A stretch of 64,000 nucleotides of DNA from Bog-756 sp963699345 (GTDB lineage: Bacteria > Actinomycetota > Acidimicrobiia > Acidimicrobiales > RAAP-2): NCBI GenBank assembly GCA_963699345.1, contig CAVOTL010000005.1:1116001-1180000 (forward strand). The letters run 5' to 3'. A program made the translations under genes and the position numbers. A model generated the notes under the pieces. It ran no database searches. It saw nothing but the letters and a program-made list of their open reading frames with translations, and was not told where the DNA came from. Each line of letters opens with the position of its first letter. The first letter of the stretch is position 1. This document shows positions 50,912-59,515 of this stretch, one piece after another.

Positions 50912-52396
50912 CTAGCGGATGACCCGGCGGACGCCGGCCGCGGTGGCCAGCTCCGGGTCGGTGGTGTCGATGAAGGTCGGCACGGGGATGGCGTCGAGCT
51001 CCTCGTGCTGGTCGCCGGGCCGTGGGGCCGAGGACTCCGTGGTGTACTCGCCCTCGGCCGAACGGGACACGATGAGCGCCCGCTTGCGCTGCCCGATGTG
51101 CTCGGCGTCGCGCATCTCGTGGCAGATCTTGAACGTGAGGAAGTACGCCACGATCGGGGCCAGCGGCACGAAGAACCGGAAGAACCACAGCACGTCCATC
51201 AGCGGCAGCTCGAAGAAGTTGGCCATGACGTCGGTCGACGAGGCGAAGAAGACGGCGAACAGGAGCGTCAGCATCGCCGCGCCGGCCGCCGTGCGCTTGG
51301 GACGGTCGCGGGGACGGTCGAGCAGGTTGTGGTAGTTCGAGTCCCGTGTCTTGGCCCACTCGATGAGGGGCCAGGCGAGGAGGATGTTGAAGATCAGACC
51401 CGGGAAGATGACGGCGGGCAGGAACACCTCGAGCGGGAGGGTGTGGCCCCAGCCCACCCACTCCCAGCTGGGCATGATGCGCAGCGCACCGTCGAGCCAG
51501 CCCATGTACCAGTCGGGCTGGACGGCGTACGAGATCTGGTAGGGCTCGTACTGGCCGAACTGCCAGATCGGGTTGATCTGGGCGAAGCCGCCGAGTCCGA
51601 AGATGACGGCCGCCGTCATGAACAGGAAGCCGGTCGTCTTGGCGATGAAGGTGGGGAACATCGGGGAGCCCACCACGTTCTGCTCGGTCTTCCCCTTCCC
51701 GGGGAACTGCGTGTGCTTCTGTTTGACCAGGAGGCCGAGGTGGGCGGCGAGCAGGCCGACGAGGATGGCCGGAACGATCAGCACGTGGATGATGAAGAAC
51801 CTCGGGATGATCACCCCGGAGCCCGGATAGTTGCCGCCGAAGAGGAAGAAGCCGAGGTAGGAGCCGACCACCGGGATGGACTCGATGATCGAGTAGGCGA
51901 TGCGGATACCGGTCCCCGACACCAGGTCGTCCGGCAGCGAGTACCCGAGGAAGCCGTTGACGATGCCGAGGATCAGCATCAGGACGCCCACCACCCAGTT
52001 GAACTCCCGGGGCTTGCGGAAGGCACCGGTGAAGAACACGCGGGCCATGTGGACGGCGATGGCGCCGAGGAAGATGTCGGCCGCCCAGTGGTGCGCCTGG
52101 CGCATGAGCAGGCCCGACCGGACGTCGAAGGAGAGTCCGACGGTCGAGGCGTAGGCCTCGGAGACGTGCTGGCCCCGCAGCGGAGCGTAGCTGCCGTGGT
52201 ACACGATCTCGTGGGCGGAGGGCACGTAGTAAAGCGTGAGGAAGACGCCCGTGCCCAACAGGACGACGAACGAGTACAGGGCGATCTCGCCGAGCATGAA
52301 CGACCAGTGGTCGGGGAAGATCTTGTCGAGGAACGTCCGACCGCCCTTGGCGACACCCAGACGGTCGTCGATCCAGTTGAGGCTCTTGTCGATCAT
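50912..52396 (-). CDS. qcrB: Cytochrome bc complex cytochrome b subunit
   Basis: A 494-residue membrane protein with about eight helices. His pairs for the two b hemes lie in MRQAHHWAADIFLGAIAVHMARVF and further along in FFIIHVLIVPAILVGLLAAHLG. The Qo-site motif appears as QPDWYMGW. A hydrophilic C-tail of about 70 residues is longer than in mitochondria, as usual in actinobacteria. It oxidises menaquinol. ATG 52396 overlaps the end of qcrA (ATGA). Last gene of ctaE-qcrC-qcrA-qcrB; it is the target class of drugs such as Q203 in mycobacteria. Confidence 0.95.
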   Translation of the reverse strand: MIDKSLNWIDDRLGVAKGGRTFLDKIFPDHWSFMLGEIALYSFVVLLGTGVFLTLYYVPSAHEIVYHGSYAPLRGQHVSEAYASTVGLSFDVRSGLLMRQAHHWAADIFLGAIAVHMARVFFTGAFRKPREFNWVVGVLMLILGIVNGFLGYSLPDDLVSGTGIRIAYSIIESIPVVGSYLGFFLFGGNYPGSGVIIPRFFIIHVLIVPAILVGLLAAHLGLLVKQKHTQFPGKGKTEQNVVGSPMFPTFIAKTTGFLFMTAAVIFGLGGFAQINPIWQFGQYEPYQISYAVQPDWYMGWLDGALRIMPSWEWVGWGHTLPLEVFLPAVIFPGLIFNILLAWPLIEWAKTRDSNYHNLLDRPRDRPKRTAAGAAMLTLLFAVFFASSTDVMANFFELPLMDVLWFFRFFVPLAPIVAYFLTFKICHEMRDAEHIGQRKRALIVSRSAEGEYTTESSAPRPGDQHEELDAIPVPTFIDTTDPELATAAGVRRVIR

Positions 52397-53361
52397 GGGC
52401 GCTCCCAGAATCCGGGGCCGACGGCCTGGTCGAAGCCGCCGTTGGCCCGCATCTGGCCGGTGGCGTCCACGGTGATGGGGAGCTGCGGCAGCGGGCGGGG
52501 GGCGGGGCCGAACTCCGGGATCGCCCCGGAGTTGACGTCGAAGATCGACTGGTGGCACGGGCAGACGAGCTGCTGGGTGCGCTCCTGGTAGAGGCCGACC
52601 GGACAGCCCAGGTGGGTGCAGAGCTTGGAGTAGGCCACGTAGCCGGCGGTGGTCCACTCCGGCTTGCCCGGCGAGCCCAGCGGGAGCGTCTGGCCGGGGG
52701 CCAGCTGGGCGAGCCGGATCAGGATGACCTGGTCGGGGGACACGCCCTCGTAGCCGGCGGGGAAGACCGTCAGGACGCCGCCGACCTCGAGGTCGTCGAC
52801 CTGGACCGGTCGGCCGTCGACGGTGACGAGTTTGGAGCCCTTCTTCCAGTTGGTGGTGAACAACGAGTCGTCCGTCGAGCCCTCGGTGTCGTCCGACTTG
52901 GCCGGCTTCGGTCCGAGGGACCGGATCCCGGGCACCACCAGGGCCAGGGTCATGATGCCCCCCGCCACGGCGAAGACGCCGAGCAGGAGGCCACGGCGCT
53001 TGACCTCGAGGCCGCCGCGGCCGGTGATGGCGGCGTTGAAGGCCTGGCGTTCGGGGGTGGTCGAGTGGAAGTCGTGGCGCTCCTCGACGAAGGGCCCCTG
53101 GGGCATGAGGTACTTGCCCCAGCAGATGGTCCCGACGCCCAGGCCCAGCATGCCGACGGCCAGGGTGCCGGCCTCCCACTGGTTGGAGGCGTCGATCCAG
53201 TACACCCAGATGAACGCGATGAACCCGAGCATGCCGACGACCATGGCCAGGGCGGCCAGGGTCTGCATCCGCTGCGGGTTCTTGGTAGACGGCTGCAGGT
53301 GCGGGTCGTCCAGGGCGGCCGGGGGCAGTGGCACCTCGCTGCCGGGCTTGTCGTCGCTCAC
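52393..53361 (-). CDS. qcrA: Rieske iron-sulfur subunit of the bcc complex
   Basis: A 322-residue protein with three membrane helices (AALAMVVGMLGFIAFIWVYW, GTLAVGMLGLGVGTICWG and GLLLGVFAVAGGIMTLALVV), the actinobacterial form. The 2Fe-2S site is complete: Cys248 and His250 in CTHLGC, Cys267 and His270 in CPCH, with Cys253-Cys269 for the disulfide. It passes electrons from quinol to the c hemes. GTG 53361 overlaps the qcrC stop (GTGA). Confidence 0.95.
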   Translation of the reverse strand: MSDDKPGSEVPLPPAALDDPHLQPSTKNPQRMQTLAALAMVVGMLGFIAFIWVYWIDASNQWEAGTLAVGMLGLGVGTICWGKYLMPQGPFVEERHDFHSTTPERQAFNAAITGRGGLEVKRRGLLLGVFAVAGGIMTLALVVPGIRSLGPKPAKSDDTEGSTDDSLFTTNWKKGSKLVTVDGRPVQVDDLEVGGVLTVFPAGYEGVSPDQVILIRLAQLAPGQTLPLGSPGKPEWTTAGYVAYSKLCTHLGCPVGLYQERTQQLVCPCHQSIFDVNSGAIPEFGPAPRPLPQLPITVDATGQMRANGGFDQAVGPGFWERP

Positions 53362-54287
53362 GCGCGGTCTCCGATCCAGAAGCAGACGAGCATCAGGAGG
53401 CCGACACCGATCAGGAGTCCCACGAAGCCCTCACCGACGGGGCCGATCCCACCGAGGCCGAAGCCTCCGGCGTTGTTCGGGTGCTGCAGCACGCCCGTCA
53501 CGTAGGCGGCGATGTCCCGGGCCTCGGTGTTGGTGATGTTGCCGGGTCCGAAGTGGGGCATGTTGCCCGGGCCCGACCGGATGGCCTCGACCACCTGGGT
53601 CGGGGTGGCGAGGTGCAGGCTCGGGGCGTAGGCGCCCTCGGCCAGGGCGTCACCGGCACCCGAGATCGTGTGGCAGGCGGCGCAGTTGAGGGTGAAGAGC
53701 GTGCCCCCCTGCTCGAGATCGGCACCGGCCGTCTGGACGATGGGCACCTGGGTGCCCTGGCCCGGGGTCAGCGACTGGACCCAGGCGGCGATCTCGAGGG
53801 TCTGGAGCCGGTCGAAGCGGGGTGGCTTGCGGGTCGCCTGGGCACTCAGGTTGGCGAGCGGCATGCGGCCCGTCGAGACCCAGAAGTCCACCGTGCCCGC
53901 TCCGAGGCCCTGCAGGTTGGGACCGGTGCGCCCGAGGGCGTCCGGCCCGTGGCAACTCGAGCAGTTGGCCTGGAACAGCGCCTGGCCCGGCTTGATGAAC
54001 GACGCCGGGAGTTCGGTGTAGAAGATGCCCGACCGGTTCGACGCACTGGCGGCCTTGGCGGCGGCGGCGGGCGACGGGACGGCGGTGATGGCGGTCGGCG
54101 TCTGCTGGACGGAGCCGGGTTGGGCGCCGGGCAGCGTGGACACCGTGGCGGGAGCGGTGGTGCTGGTCGTCGTCGCCTGGGCCGGCCCCGAGGAGAAGGC
54201 GATCAGGCCGAAGACGGCCACGGCGCCGACCAGGGCGGCGGGCGCGGCCAGCCGGCCGGCCACGGAGCGTCGGGAGGTCGTCGCCAT
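53358..54287 (-). CDS. qcrC: Diheme cytochrome c subunit of the bcc complex
   Basis: A 309-residue protein: N-terminal export helix (LAAPAALVGAVAVFGLIAFSS), a Thr/Pro-rich linker, two c-type heme sites CSSCH (109-113) and CAACH (202-206), and a C-terminal anchor GLLIGVGLLMLVCFWIG. Two covalent hemes replace a soluble cytochrome c and wire the bcc complex straight to the aa3 oxidase. ATG 54287 overlaps the ctaE stop by one base. Heme would come from the hem genes 3 kb away. Confidence 0.94.
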   Translation of the reverse strand: MATTSRRSVAGRLAAPAALVGAVAVFGLIAFSSGPAQATTTSTTAPATVSTLPGAQPGSVQQTPTAITAVPSPAAAAKAASASNRSGIFYTELPASFIKPGQALFQANCSSCHGPDALGRTGPNLQGLGAGTVDFWVSTGRMPLANLSAQATRKPPRFDRLQTLEIAAWVQSLTPGQGTQVPIVQTAGADLEQGGTLFTLNCAACHTISGAGDALAEGAYAPSLHLATPTQVVEAIRSGPGNMPHFGPGNITNTEARDIAAYVTGVLQHPNNAGGFGLGGIGPVGEGFVGLLIGVGLLMLVCFWIGDRA

Positions 54288-54901
54288 CACTTGAGCAGGA
54301 AGAGGCAGGAGTAGAGGCCGACCCACACCACGTCGACGAAGTGCCAGTAGTAGCTGACGCCCTGGAAGACCGCGGTCTCGCCCGGGTCGCCAGCCGGGCC
54401 CCGCAGTCGGTAGAGCAGGAAGAGCATGGCGGCCAGGCCGAGGAACACGTGGAGGCCGTGCAGCCCCGAGGAGATGTAGAAGATCGAGCCGAAGGCGGTG
54501 TGGGTCGGGTCGGTGGCGGGGTTCGACGAGAGGGAGATCCACTCGAAGAACTGGTTGGCCACGAAGGCGGTGCCGAGCACCAGGGTGAGCCAGACCCACA
54601 GCTTGGCGCTCTTGCGCTCACCCCGCTCCTGGTCGAACACGGCCTTCTGCATGGTGAAGCTGGACGACACCAGGATCAGGGTGAAGATGCCGGCCCGGAT
54701 CGTGTCGAGGTGGGCACCGGGGGGCGGCCAGACGGCGGCGTGGGCCCGGAGGGTGAAGAAGGCGGCGAAGATCGAGCTGAAGAACATCACCTCGGAACCC
54801 AGCCAGATGATGACCCCGACGGCGAGCATCGGCGGACGGTCGGGGAGGTGGCGCGGCGGATGGGCGGTGATGGCCGGATCGGCGGCGAGTGCCTGGGTCA
54901 C
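54287..54901 (-). CDS. ctaE: Cytochrome c oxidase subunit III
   Basis: A 204-residue membrane protein with five helices: VGVIIWLGSEVMFFSSIFAAF, GIFTLILVSSSFTMQKAVF, VWLTLVLGTAFVANQFFEW, GLHGLHVFLGLAAMLFLLY and YYWHFVDVVWVGLYSCLFLL. The E-V-M and YYWHFVDVVW blocks are subunit III hallmarks. It opens the ctaE-qcrCAB operon, as in mycobacteria. GTG 54901 has TAAAAC (54909-54914) 7 nt upstream and is probably leaderless. Confidence 0.94.
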   Translation of the reverse strand: MTQALAADPAITAHPPRHLPDRPPMLAVGVIIWLGSEVMFFSSIFAAFFTLRAHAAVWPPPGAHLDTIRAGIFTLILVSSSFTMQKAVFDQERGERKSAKLWVWLTLVLGTAFVANQFFEWISLSSNPATDPTHTAFGSIFYISSGLHGLHVFLGLAAMLFLLYRLRGPAGDPGETAVFQGVSYYWHFVDVVWVGLYSCLFLLK

Positions 54902-55009
54902 GGCGTACGTTTTAGCCCATCCGACGCTCGGGGGGCCAACTCACGCACCGGGGGATGCCGGCCGTCGACGACCCGGGAGTTCGTCGCCCCGGGGTGACCG
55001 GTTCGCGCG

Positions 55010-57298
55010 TCAGGCGCCGCCGGCCAGGGCGGCCGGCGGGGTGGTCAGGGAGACCACCGTCAGGCGCTGGGTGGGCCGGGTCAACGCCACGTAGAGGGTG
55101 CGCAGCCCGCGGGCCGTCTCCCCCGCGATGACCGCCGGCTCCACGACCACCACCGAGTCGAACTCCAGTCCGTTGGCCGAGTCCGCGCTGAGCAGCACCA
55201 GTGGCTCGGACAGGCCGCCCCGGCGCATGTCCCGGGCGTCGACGACCGGGGTACCGGCCGCTTCCAGGGCGTCCGCCAGCACCGCCCGCAGCGAGTCGGG
55301 GGCGATGACCGCCACCCGGCCGGGCCGCACGGCGTCGACCTCCTCGGTGGCGGCACGGGCCACGGCCCGGGCCAGGTCACCCGGGCCGGCGGGGCCGGTG
55401 TCCGAGGTGACCTGCACCAGGCGCGGCTCCACCCCGGAGCGTCGGACGGGGGTGGGCGGCGTCAGCTCGGGCGCGGCCACCGCCAGGACGCGCGACGCCA
55501 CCGCCAGGACCTCGGCGGGGGTTCGGTAGCTCACCGTCAGCTCGACGGTGCGCGACGGCCGGCGGTGGGGCAGGTGCGCCACGATGTCGTCCCACGAGGA
55601 GGGCGCCCACGGGGCCGTGGCCTGGGCGATGTCGCCCACCACGGTCATGGAGCCGGCCAGTGACCGGCGGGTCAGCATGCGGAGCTGCATGGGCGAGAGG
55701 TCCTGGACCTCGTCGATCACGATGTGCCCGTACTTGCGCAGCGCCTCGTCGGAGCCCCCGTTGCGGGATCCGAGCAGGTGGCGGGCCTCGTCGACCAGGG
55801 CGGCGTCGGCCGGCGTCCAGGCCACCTCGTCGAACGAGGACGAGCGGTCCCGGCGCAGCAGGGCCTGCTCCTCGGTGGAGAGCACCCCGCGCGAGGCGGC
55901 GGCGATGAGGGGCGGTGCGCCGTAGAGGTCGTGCAGCAGCTCGTGGGGCGACAGGCGCGGCCACATGCGGTCGAGGGCGGCGGCCAGTTCGGGCACGCGG
56001 CGCACCTTGCGCGAGAAGTCCTCGAAGTCGAACTCGTCGTCGTCGAGTTCGGACGGGTCCTCGTAGCCCGGGAAGGCCGTCACCGAGGTGGCGCCCATGC
56101 CGAGGCGCTGCTGGGTCTGCCGGGCCCGGTCGGCCAGCACCTGGGCCACCGACTGCTCGACCAGCCGGCGGCGGGCGTTGTGGGTGCCCGGCCGGCGGCG
56201 GGCGCCGTCCACGATCGTCCGGGTGTCGGCCGCGGTCAGGCGGAGCAGCAGTGCCCCGTAGGGCACCACCAGGTCGTCGGCCAGGGGTCGCTGGCGGGTG
56301 CGGACGGCACGGGCCACCACCTTGGCCATGCGCACGTCGCCCTTGAGGCGGGCCACGTCGGCCGGTCCGTTCTCCTTGATCCGGATCTCGGGGACGAGGC
56401 CGGCGACCGTCGACAGGGTCACTCCCGTCTCCCCCAGCGACGGGAGGACCTGCTCGATGTAGCGGAGGAACAACGGGTTCGGCCCGACCACCAGCACGCC
56501 CTGGCGTTCGAGCGGGAACCGGTGGGTGTACAGCAGGTAGGCCGCCCGGTGCAGGGCCACCGCCGTCTTGCCGGTCCCGGGTCCCCCCTGGACGACGAGC
56601 ACGCCGCTCAGCGGGGCGCGGATGATCTCGTCCTGCTCGGCCTGGATGGTCGAGACGATGTCCGTCATCCGGCCCGAACGCGCCCGGTCGAGAGCGGCGA
56701 GGAGGGCCGCGGGGCCACCGATGGGGAGGTCGCCCTCGATCAGCTCGCCACCCGGGTCGGCCGGACGGGCCACCCCGTCGGCGCCCTCCACCCGGTCCGT
56801 GGGGCCTCCGGCCACCCGGAACCGTTCGTCCTCCACGCTCACCACGGTGCGGCCCTGCAGGGCCAGGTGCCGCCGCAGCACGAGACCGAGCGGGTCGCGG
56901 CCCGTCGCCCGGTAGAAGGGCTCCGCCACCGGCGCCCGCCAGTCGACGACCAGGGGTTCGTGGTCGGGCCCGTGGATGGCCAGGCGGCCGATGTGGAACG
57001 TCTCGGTGACACCGTCGCCGGTCCCGTCGTCCCCGTCGGTACCGTTCGGCGACGGCCCCTCGTCGACGGTGCGGTCGATCCGCCCGAAGGTCAGGGCCTG
57101 GTCGCCGATGTCGAGCTGCTCGAGGCGGGCGAGGCTGGTGCGCACGATCACGTCACGCTCGGTACGGGACTGGAAGGTGCCGCCCTTGCCCAGGTCGAGC
57201 ACCCCTTCCAGCATGGAATTGGCGTCCCCCCGCATGGCGTCCAGACGGGCGTAGGCGAGGTCGACGAACTCCTGCTCAGCCTCCAGCTCCGACTCCAC
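55010..57298 (-). CDS. HelD/HelR-type RNA-polymerase-associated helicase
   Basis: A 762-residue UvrD-like ATPase of the HelD family. An N-terminal coiled region (ESELEAEQEFVDLAYARLDAM) would reach into RNA polymerase. Then come a HelD-specific beta-block (RLAIHGPDHEPLVVDWRAPVAEPFY), Walker A GGPGTGKT (238-245), VIDEVQDLSPMQLRML, and the C-terminal VALTRPTQRL motif. HelD proteins pull stalled RNA polymerase off DNA, and actinobacterial HelR also confers rifampicin tolerance. GTG 57298 has AGGAGG upstream; a TACAAT -10 box lies at 57375-57380. No rifampicin-associated element was identified. Confidence 0.86.
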   Translation of the reverse strand: MESELEAEQEFVDLAYARLDAMRGDANSMLEGVLDLGKGGTFQSRTERDVIVRTSLARLEQLDIGDQALTFGRIDRTVDEGPSPNGTDGDDGTGDGVTETFHIGRLAIHGPDHEPLVVDWRAPVAEPFYRATGRDPLGLVLRRHLALQGRTVVSVEDERFRVAGGPTDRVEGADGVARPADPGGELIEGDLPIGGPAALLAALDRARSGRMTDIVSTIQAEQDEIIRAPLSGVLVVQGGPGTGKTAVALHRAAYLLYTHRFPLERQGVLVVGPNPLFLRYIEQVLPSLGETGVTLSTVAGLVPEIRIKENGPADVARLKGDVRMAKVVARAVRTRQRPLADDLVVPYGALLLRLTAADTRTIVDGARRRPGTHNARRRLVEQSVAQVLADRARQTQQRLGMGATSVTAFPGYEDPSELDDDEFDFEDFSRKVRRVPELAAALDRMWPRLSPHELLHDLYGAPPLIAAASRGVLSTEEQALLRRDRSSSFDEVAWTPADAALVDEARHLLGSRNGGSDEALRKYGHIVIDEVQDLSPMQLRMLTRRSLAGSMTVVGDIAQATAPWAPSSWDDIVAHLPHRRPSRTVELTVSYRTPAEVLAVASRVLAVAAPELTPPTPVRRSGVEPRLVQVTSDTGPAGPGDLARAVARAATEEVDAVRPGRVAVIAPDSLRAVLADALEAAGTPVVDARDMRRGGLSEPLVLLSADSANGLEFDSVVVVEPAVIAGETARGLRTLYVALTRPTQRLTVVSLTTPPAALAGGA

Positions 57299-57442
57299 GC
57301 CCCACCTCCTGTCTCCATCGGGGGCCCACCCGGCCCTGCCGACCGGCTCCACCACCGGCTCAGGGGAACCCTCGATTGTAGGCGCCCGTCGGCGCGCACG
57401 CGCCGGGGTCGGTGGGCGCTTCGGGGGCCGGCCCCCGGTATC

Positions 57443-57454
57443 TAGACTCGGCGC
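57443..57454 (+). promoter_or_regulatory. Leaderless promoter of hemE
   Basis: TAGACT (57443-57448) lies exactly 6 nt before ATG 57455 and no ribosome site is present. The divergent helicase promoter (TACAAT at 57375-57380 on the - strand) shares the 156-bp gap. Confidence 0.55.
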
Positions 57455-58552
57455 ATGTCCACCGCAGCGCCCCGCGCGCCCGGCGGGGCCCCTCCGCCCG
57501 GCCGATTCGACGACGCACCGTTCATCCGGGCCTGCCGCGGGGAGCCGGTGTCCCACGTACCCGTGTGGTTCATGCGGCAGGCGGGACGGTCCCTGCCCGA
57601 GTACCGGGCCGCCCGCGGGCCGGGCAGCATCCTCGATGCCATCCACCAGCCCGACCTGGTGGCCGAGCTCACCTGTCAGCCCGTCGACCGCTACGGCACC
57701 GACGCCGCCATCTTCTTCAGCGACATCGTGGTGCCCGTGGCCGCCGTGGGCTTCGGGGTGGACGTGGCCCCCGGCACCGGCCCGGTGGTGTCCGAGCCGT
57801 TCCGGTCCGCCGCCGACCTCGCCCGGCTGCGGCCGCTCGAACCCGAGGTCGACACCCCCTACGTCGTCGAGGCGGTGCGCCAGCTGGCCAAGACGCTGGA
57901 GGTCCCCCTCATCGGCTTCGCCGGAGGCCCCTTCACGGTGGCCAGCTACCTCGTCGAGGGCGGGCCGTCCAAGAACTTCACGAAGGTCAAGTCCCTCATG
58001 CACACCGAGCCCGGGCTCTGGCACGCCCTGGTGGAGCGGTTGACCGACATGGCGCTGGCCTCCCTGCGGTCGCAGCTGGACGCCGGCGCCTCCGCCGTCC
58101 AGGTCTTCGACAGCTGGGCCGGCATCCTCACCCCCCGGCACTACGCCGACCTCGTGCTGCCGGCCACCCGGCGGCTCTTCGCCGATCTCGAGGCCTCGCA
58201 CCCCGGCACCCCGACCATCCTGTTCGGCGTGGGCACCGGTGAACTGCTCACCCTGATGGCCACGGCCGGCACCTCGGTGGTCGGGGTCGACTGGCGGGTG
58301 CCGCTCGACGAGGCCCGGCGACGCGTGGGGCCCGGCACCGCCGTCCAGGGCAACCTCGACCCGGCCCTGTGCCTCGGCGGTTGGGACGTGGCGGCGGCCG
58401 AGACCCGGGAGGTGCTCGAACGGGCCGGCACCGCCCCCGGCCACGTCTTCAACCTCGGTCACGGGGTCCTGCCCGAGACCGATCCCGGCATCCTCGAGCA
58501 GGTGGCCGCGCTGGTGCACGCCGAGGGGCGGGCCGGCGTGGTCCCGACATGA
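57455..58552 (+). CDS. hemE: Uroporphyrinogen decarboxylase
   Basis: A 365-residue TIM-barrel enzyme. The substrate-carboxylate block WFMRQAGRSLPEYR is near residue 35, FFSDIVVP carries the catalytic Asp, and FAGGPFTVASYLVEG, FDSWAGILTPRHY and FNLGHGVLPETDP are family signatures. It removes four carboxyls from uroporphyrinogen III to give coproporphyrinogen III. First gene of hemE-hemH-hemY-lnt. The message appears leaderless. Confidence 0.95.
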   Translation: MSTAAPRAPGGAPPPGRFDDAPFIRACRGEPVSHVPVWFMRQAGRSLPEYRAARGPGSILDAIHQPDLVAELTCQPVDRYGTDAAIFFSDIVVPVAAVGFGVDVAPGTGPVVSEPFRSAADLARLRPLEPEVDTPYVVEAVRQLAKTLEVPLIGFAGGPFTVASYLVEGGPSKNFTKVKSLMHTEPGLWHALVERLTDMALASLRSQLDAGASAVQVFDSWAGILTPRHYADLVLPATRRLFADLEASHPGTPTILFGVGTGELLTLMATAGTSVVGVDWRVPLDEARRRVGPGTAVQGNLDPALCLGGWDVAAAETREVLERAGTAPGHVFNLGHGVLPETDPGILEQVAALVHAEGRAGVVPT

Positions 58553-58568
58553 GGGGCGCACCGTCCCG

Positions 58569-59515
58569 GTGGCACCCATGAGCACCGGTGTGCTGGTCAT
58601 GGCCCACGGGACCCCGGACGCCCCCGAGGAGATCGAGGCCTTCTACACCCGCATCCGCCGGGGTCGACCACCCACCCCCGAGCTGCTGGCCGAGCTGACC
58701 GGCCGCTACGAGGCCATCGGCGGCACGTCCCCCCTGACGGAGCGGACCCGCGCCCAGGTCGACGGATTGGATGCCGCCCTCCAGGCGGCGGCCCCCGACC
58801 GGTTCACGGTCCGCCTGGGCACCAAGTACGTGCAGCCCACCATCGAGGAGGCCGTCGCCGACCTGTCGGCCGCGGGGGTCGACCGCATCGTCGGCGTCGT
58901 GCTGACACCCCACCAGTCGACGATGGGCTCGGGTGAGTACTTCGCGCGGGCCCGGGCGGCCGCCGAGGCCGCGGTCCCCCCGCTCGACCTGGTCGTGGTG
59001 CCCTCGTGGTACCGGGCGCCCGGCCTGGACGACATGCTGGCGGCGCGCACCCGGGCCGTCCTCGACGGCCTGGACCCCGCGGCGCGGGCCCGGACCGCGG
59101 TGTTCTTCACCGCCCACAGCCTTCCCCAGCGGGTGGTGGCCGAGGGCGACCCCTATCCCGACCAGGTGGCCGCCTCGGGCGCCGCCATCGCCGGACGGCT
59201 CGACCTCGAGGCCGATCCGACCGTCACCTGGGGCACGGCGTGGCAGAGCGCGGGGCGCACGGCCGATCCGTGGATCGGACCCGACCTGCTGGTCGAGATG
59301 GACCGGGTGGCCGCCGAGGGCGCGACCGCGGTCGTGGTGTGCCCCGTCGGGTTCGTCTCGGACCACCTGGAGGTCCTCTACGACCTCGACATCGAGGCCC
59401 GGGACCGCGCCGACACCCTGGGCGTGGCCTTCGCCCGGACCCCGTCGCTCAACGACGACCCGGCCTTCCTCACCCTGCTGGCCGACGTCGTCCGGGCCGC
59501 GGCCGGCCCGGCGTG
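58569..59515 (+). CDS. hemH: Ferrochelatase, coproporphyrin type (HemH/CpfC)
   Basis: About 315 residues with LVMAHGTPDAPEEIEAFYTRIRRGR at the N-terminus, catalytic His183 in FFTAHSLPQ, and TWGTAWQSAGR then VVCPVGFVSDHLEVLYDLDIEA with the metal-path Glu/Asp. In actinobacteria this enzyme inserts iron into coproporphyrin III rather than protoporphyrin IX. The four Cys of an iron-sulfur cluster found in some homologues are not seen. GTG 58569 is chosen for its spacing from GAGGGG; ATG 58578 is also possible. hemY begins at its stop. Confidence 0.92.
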
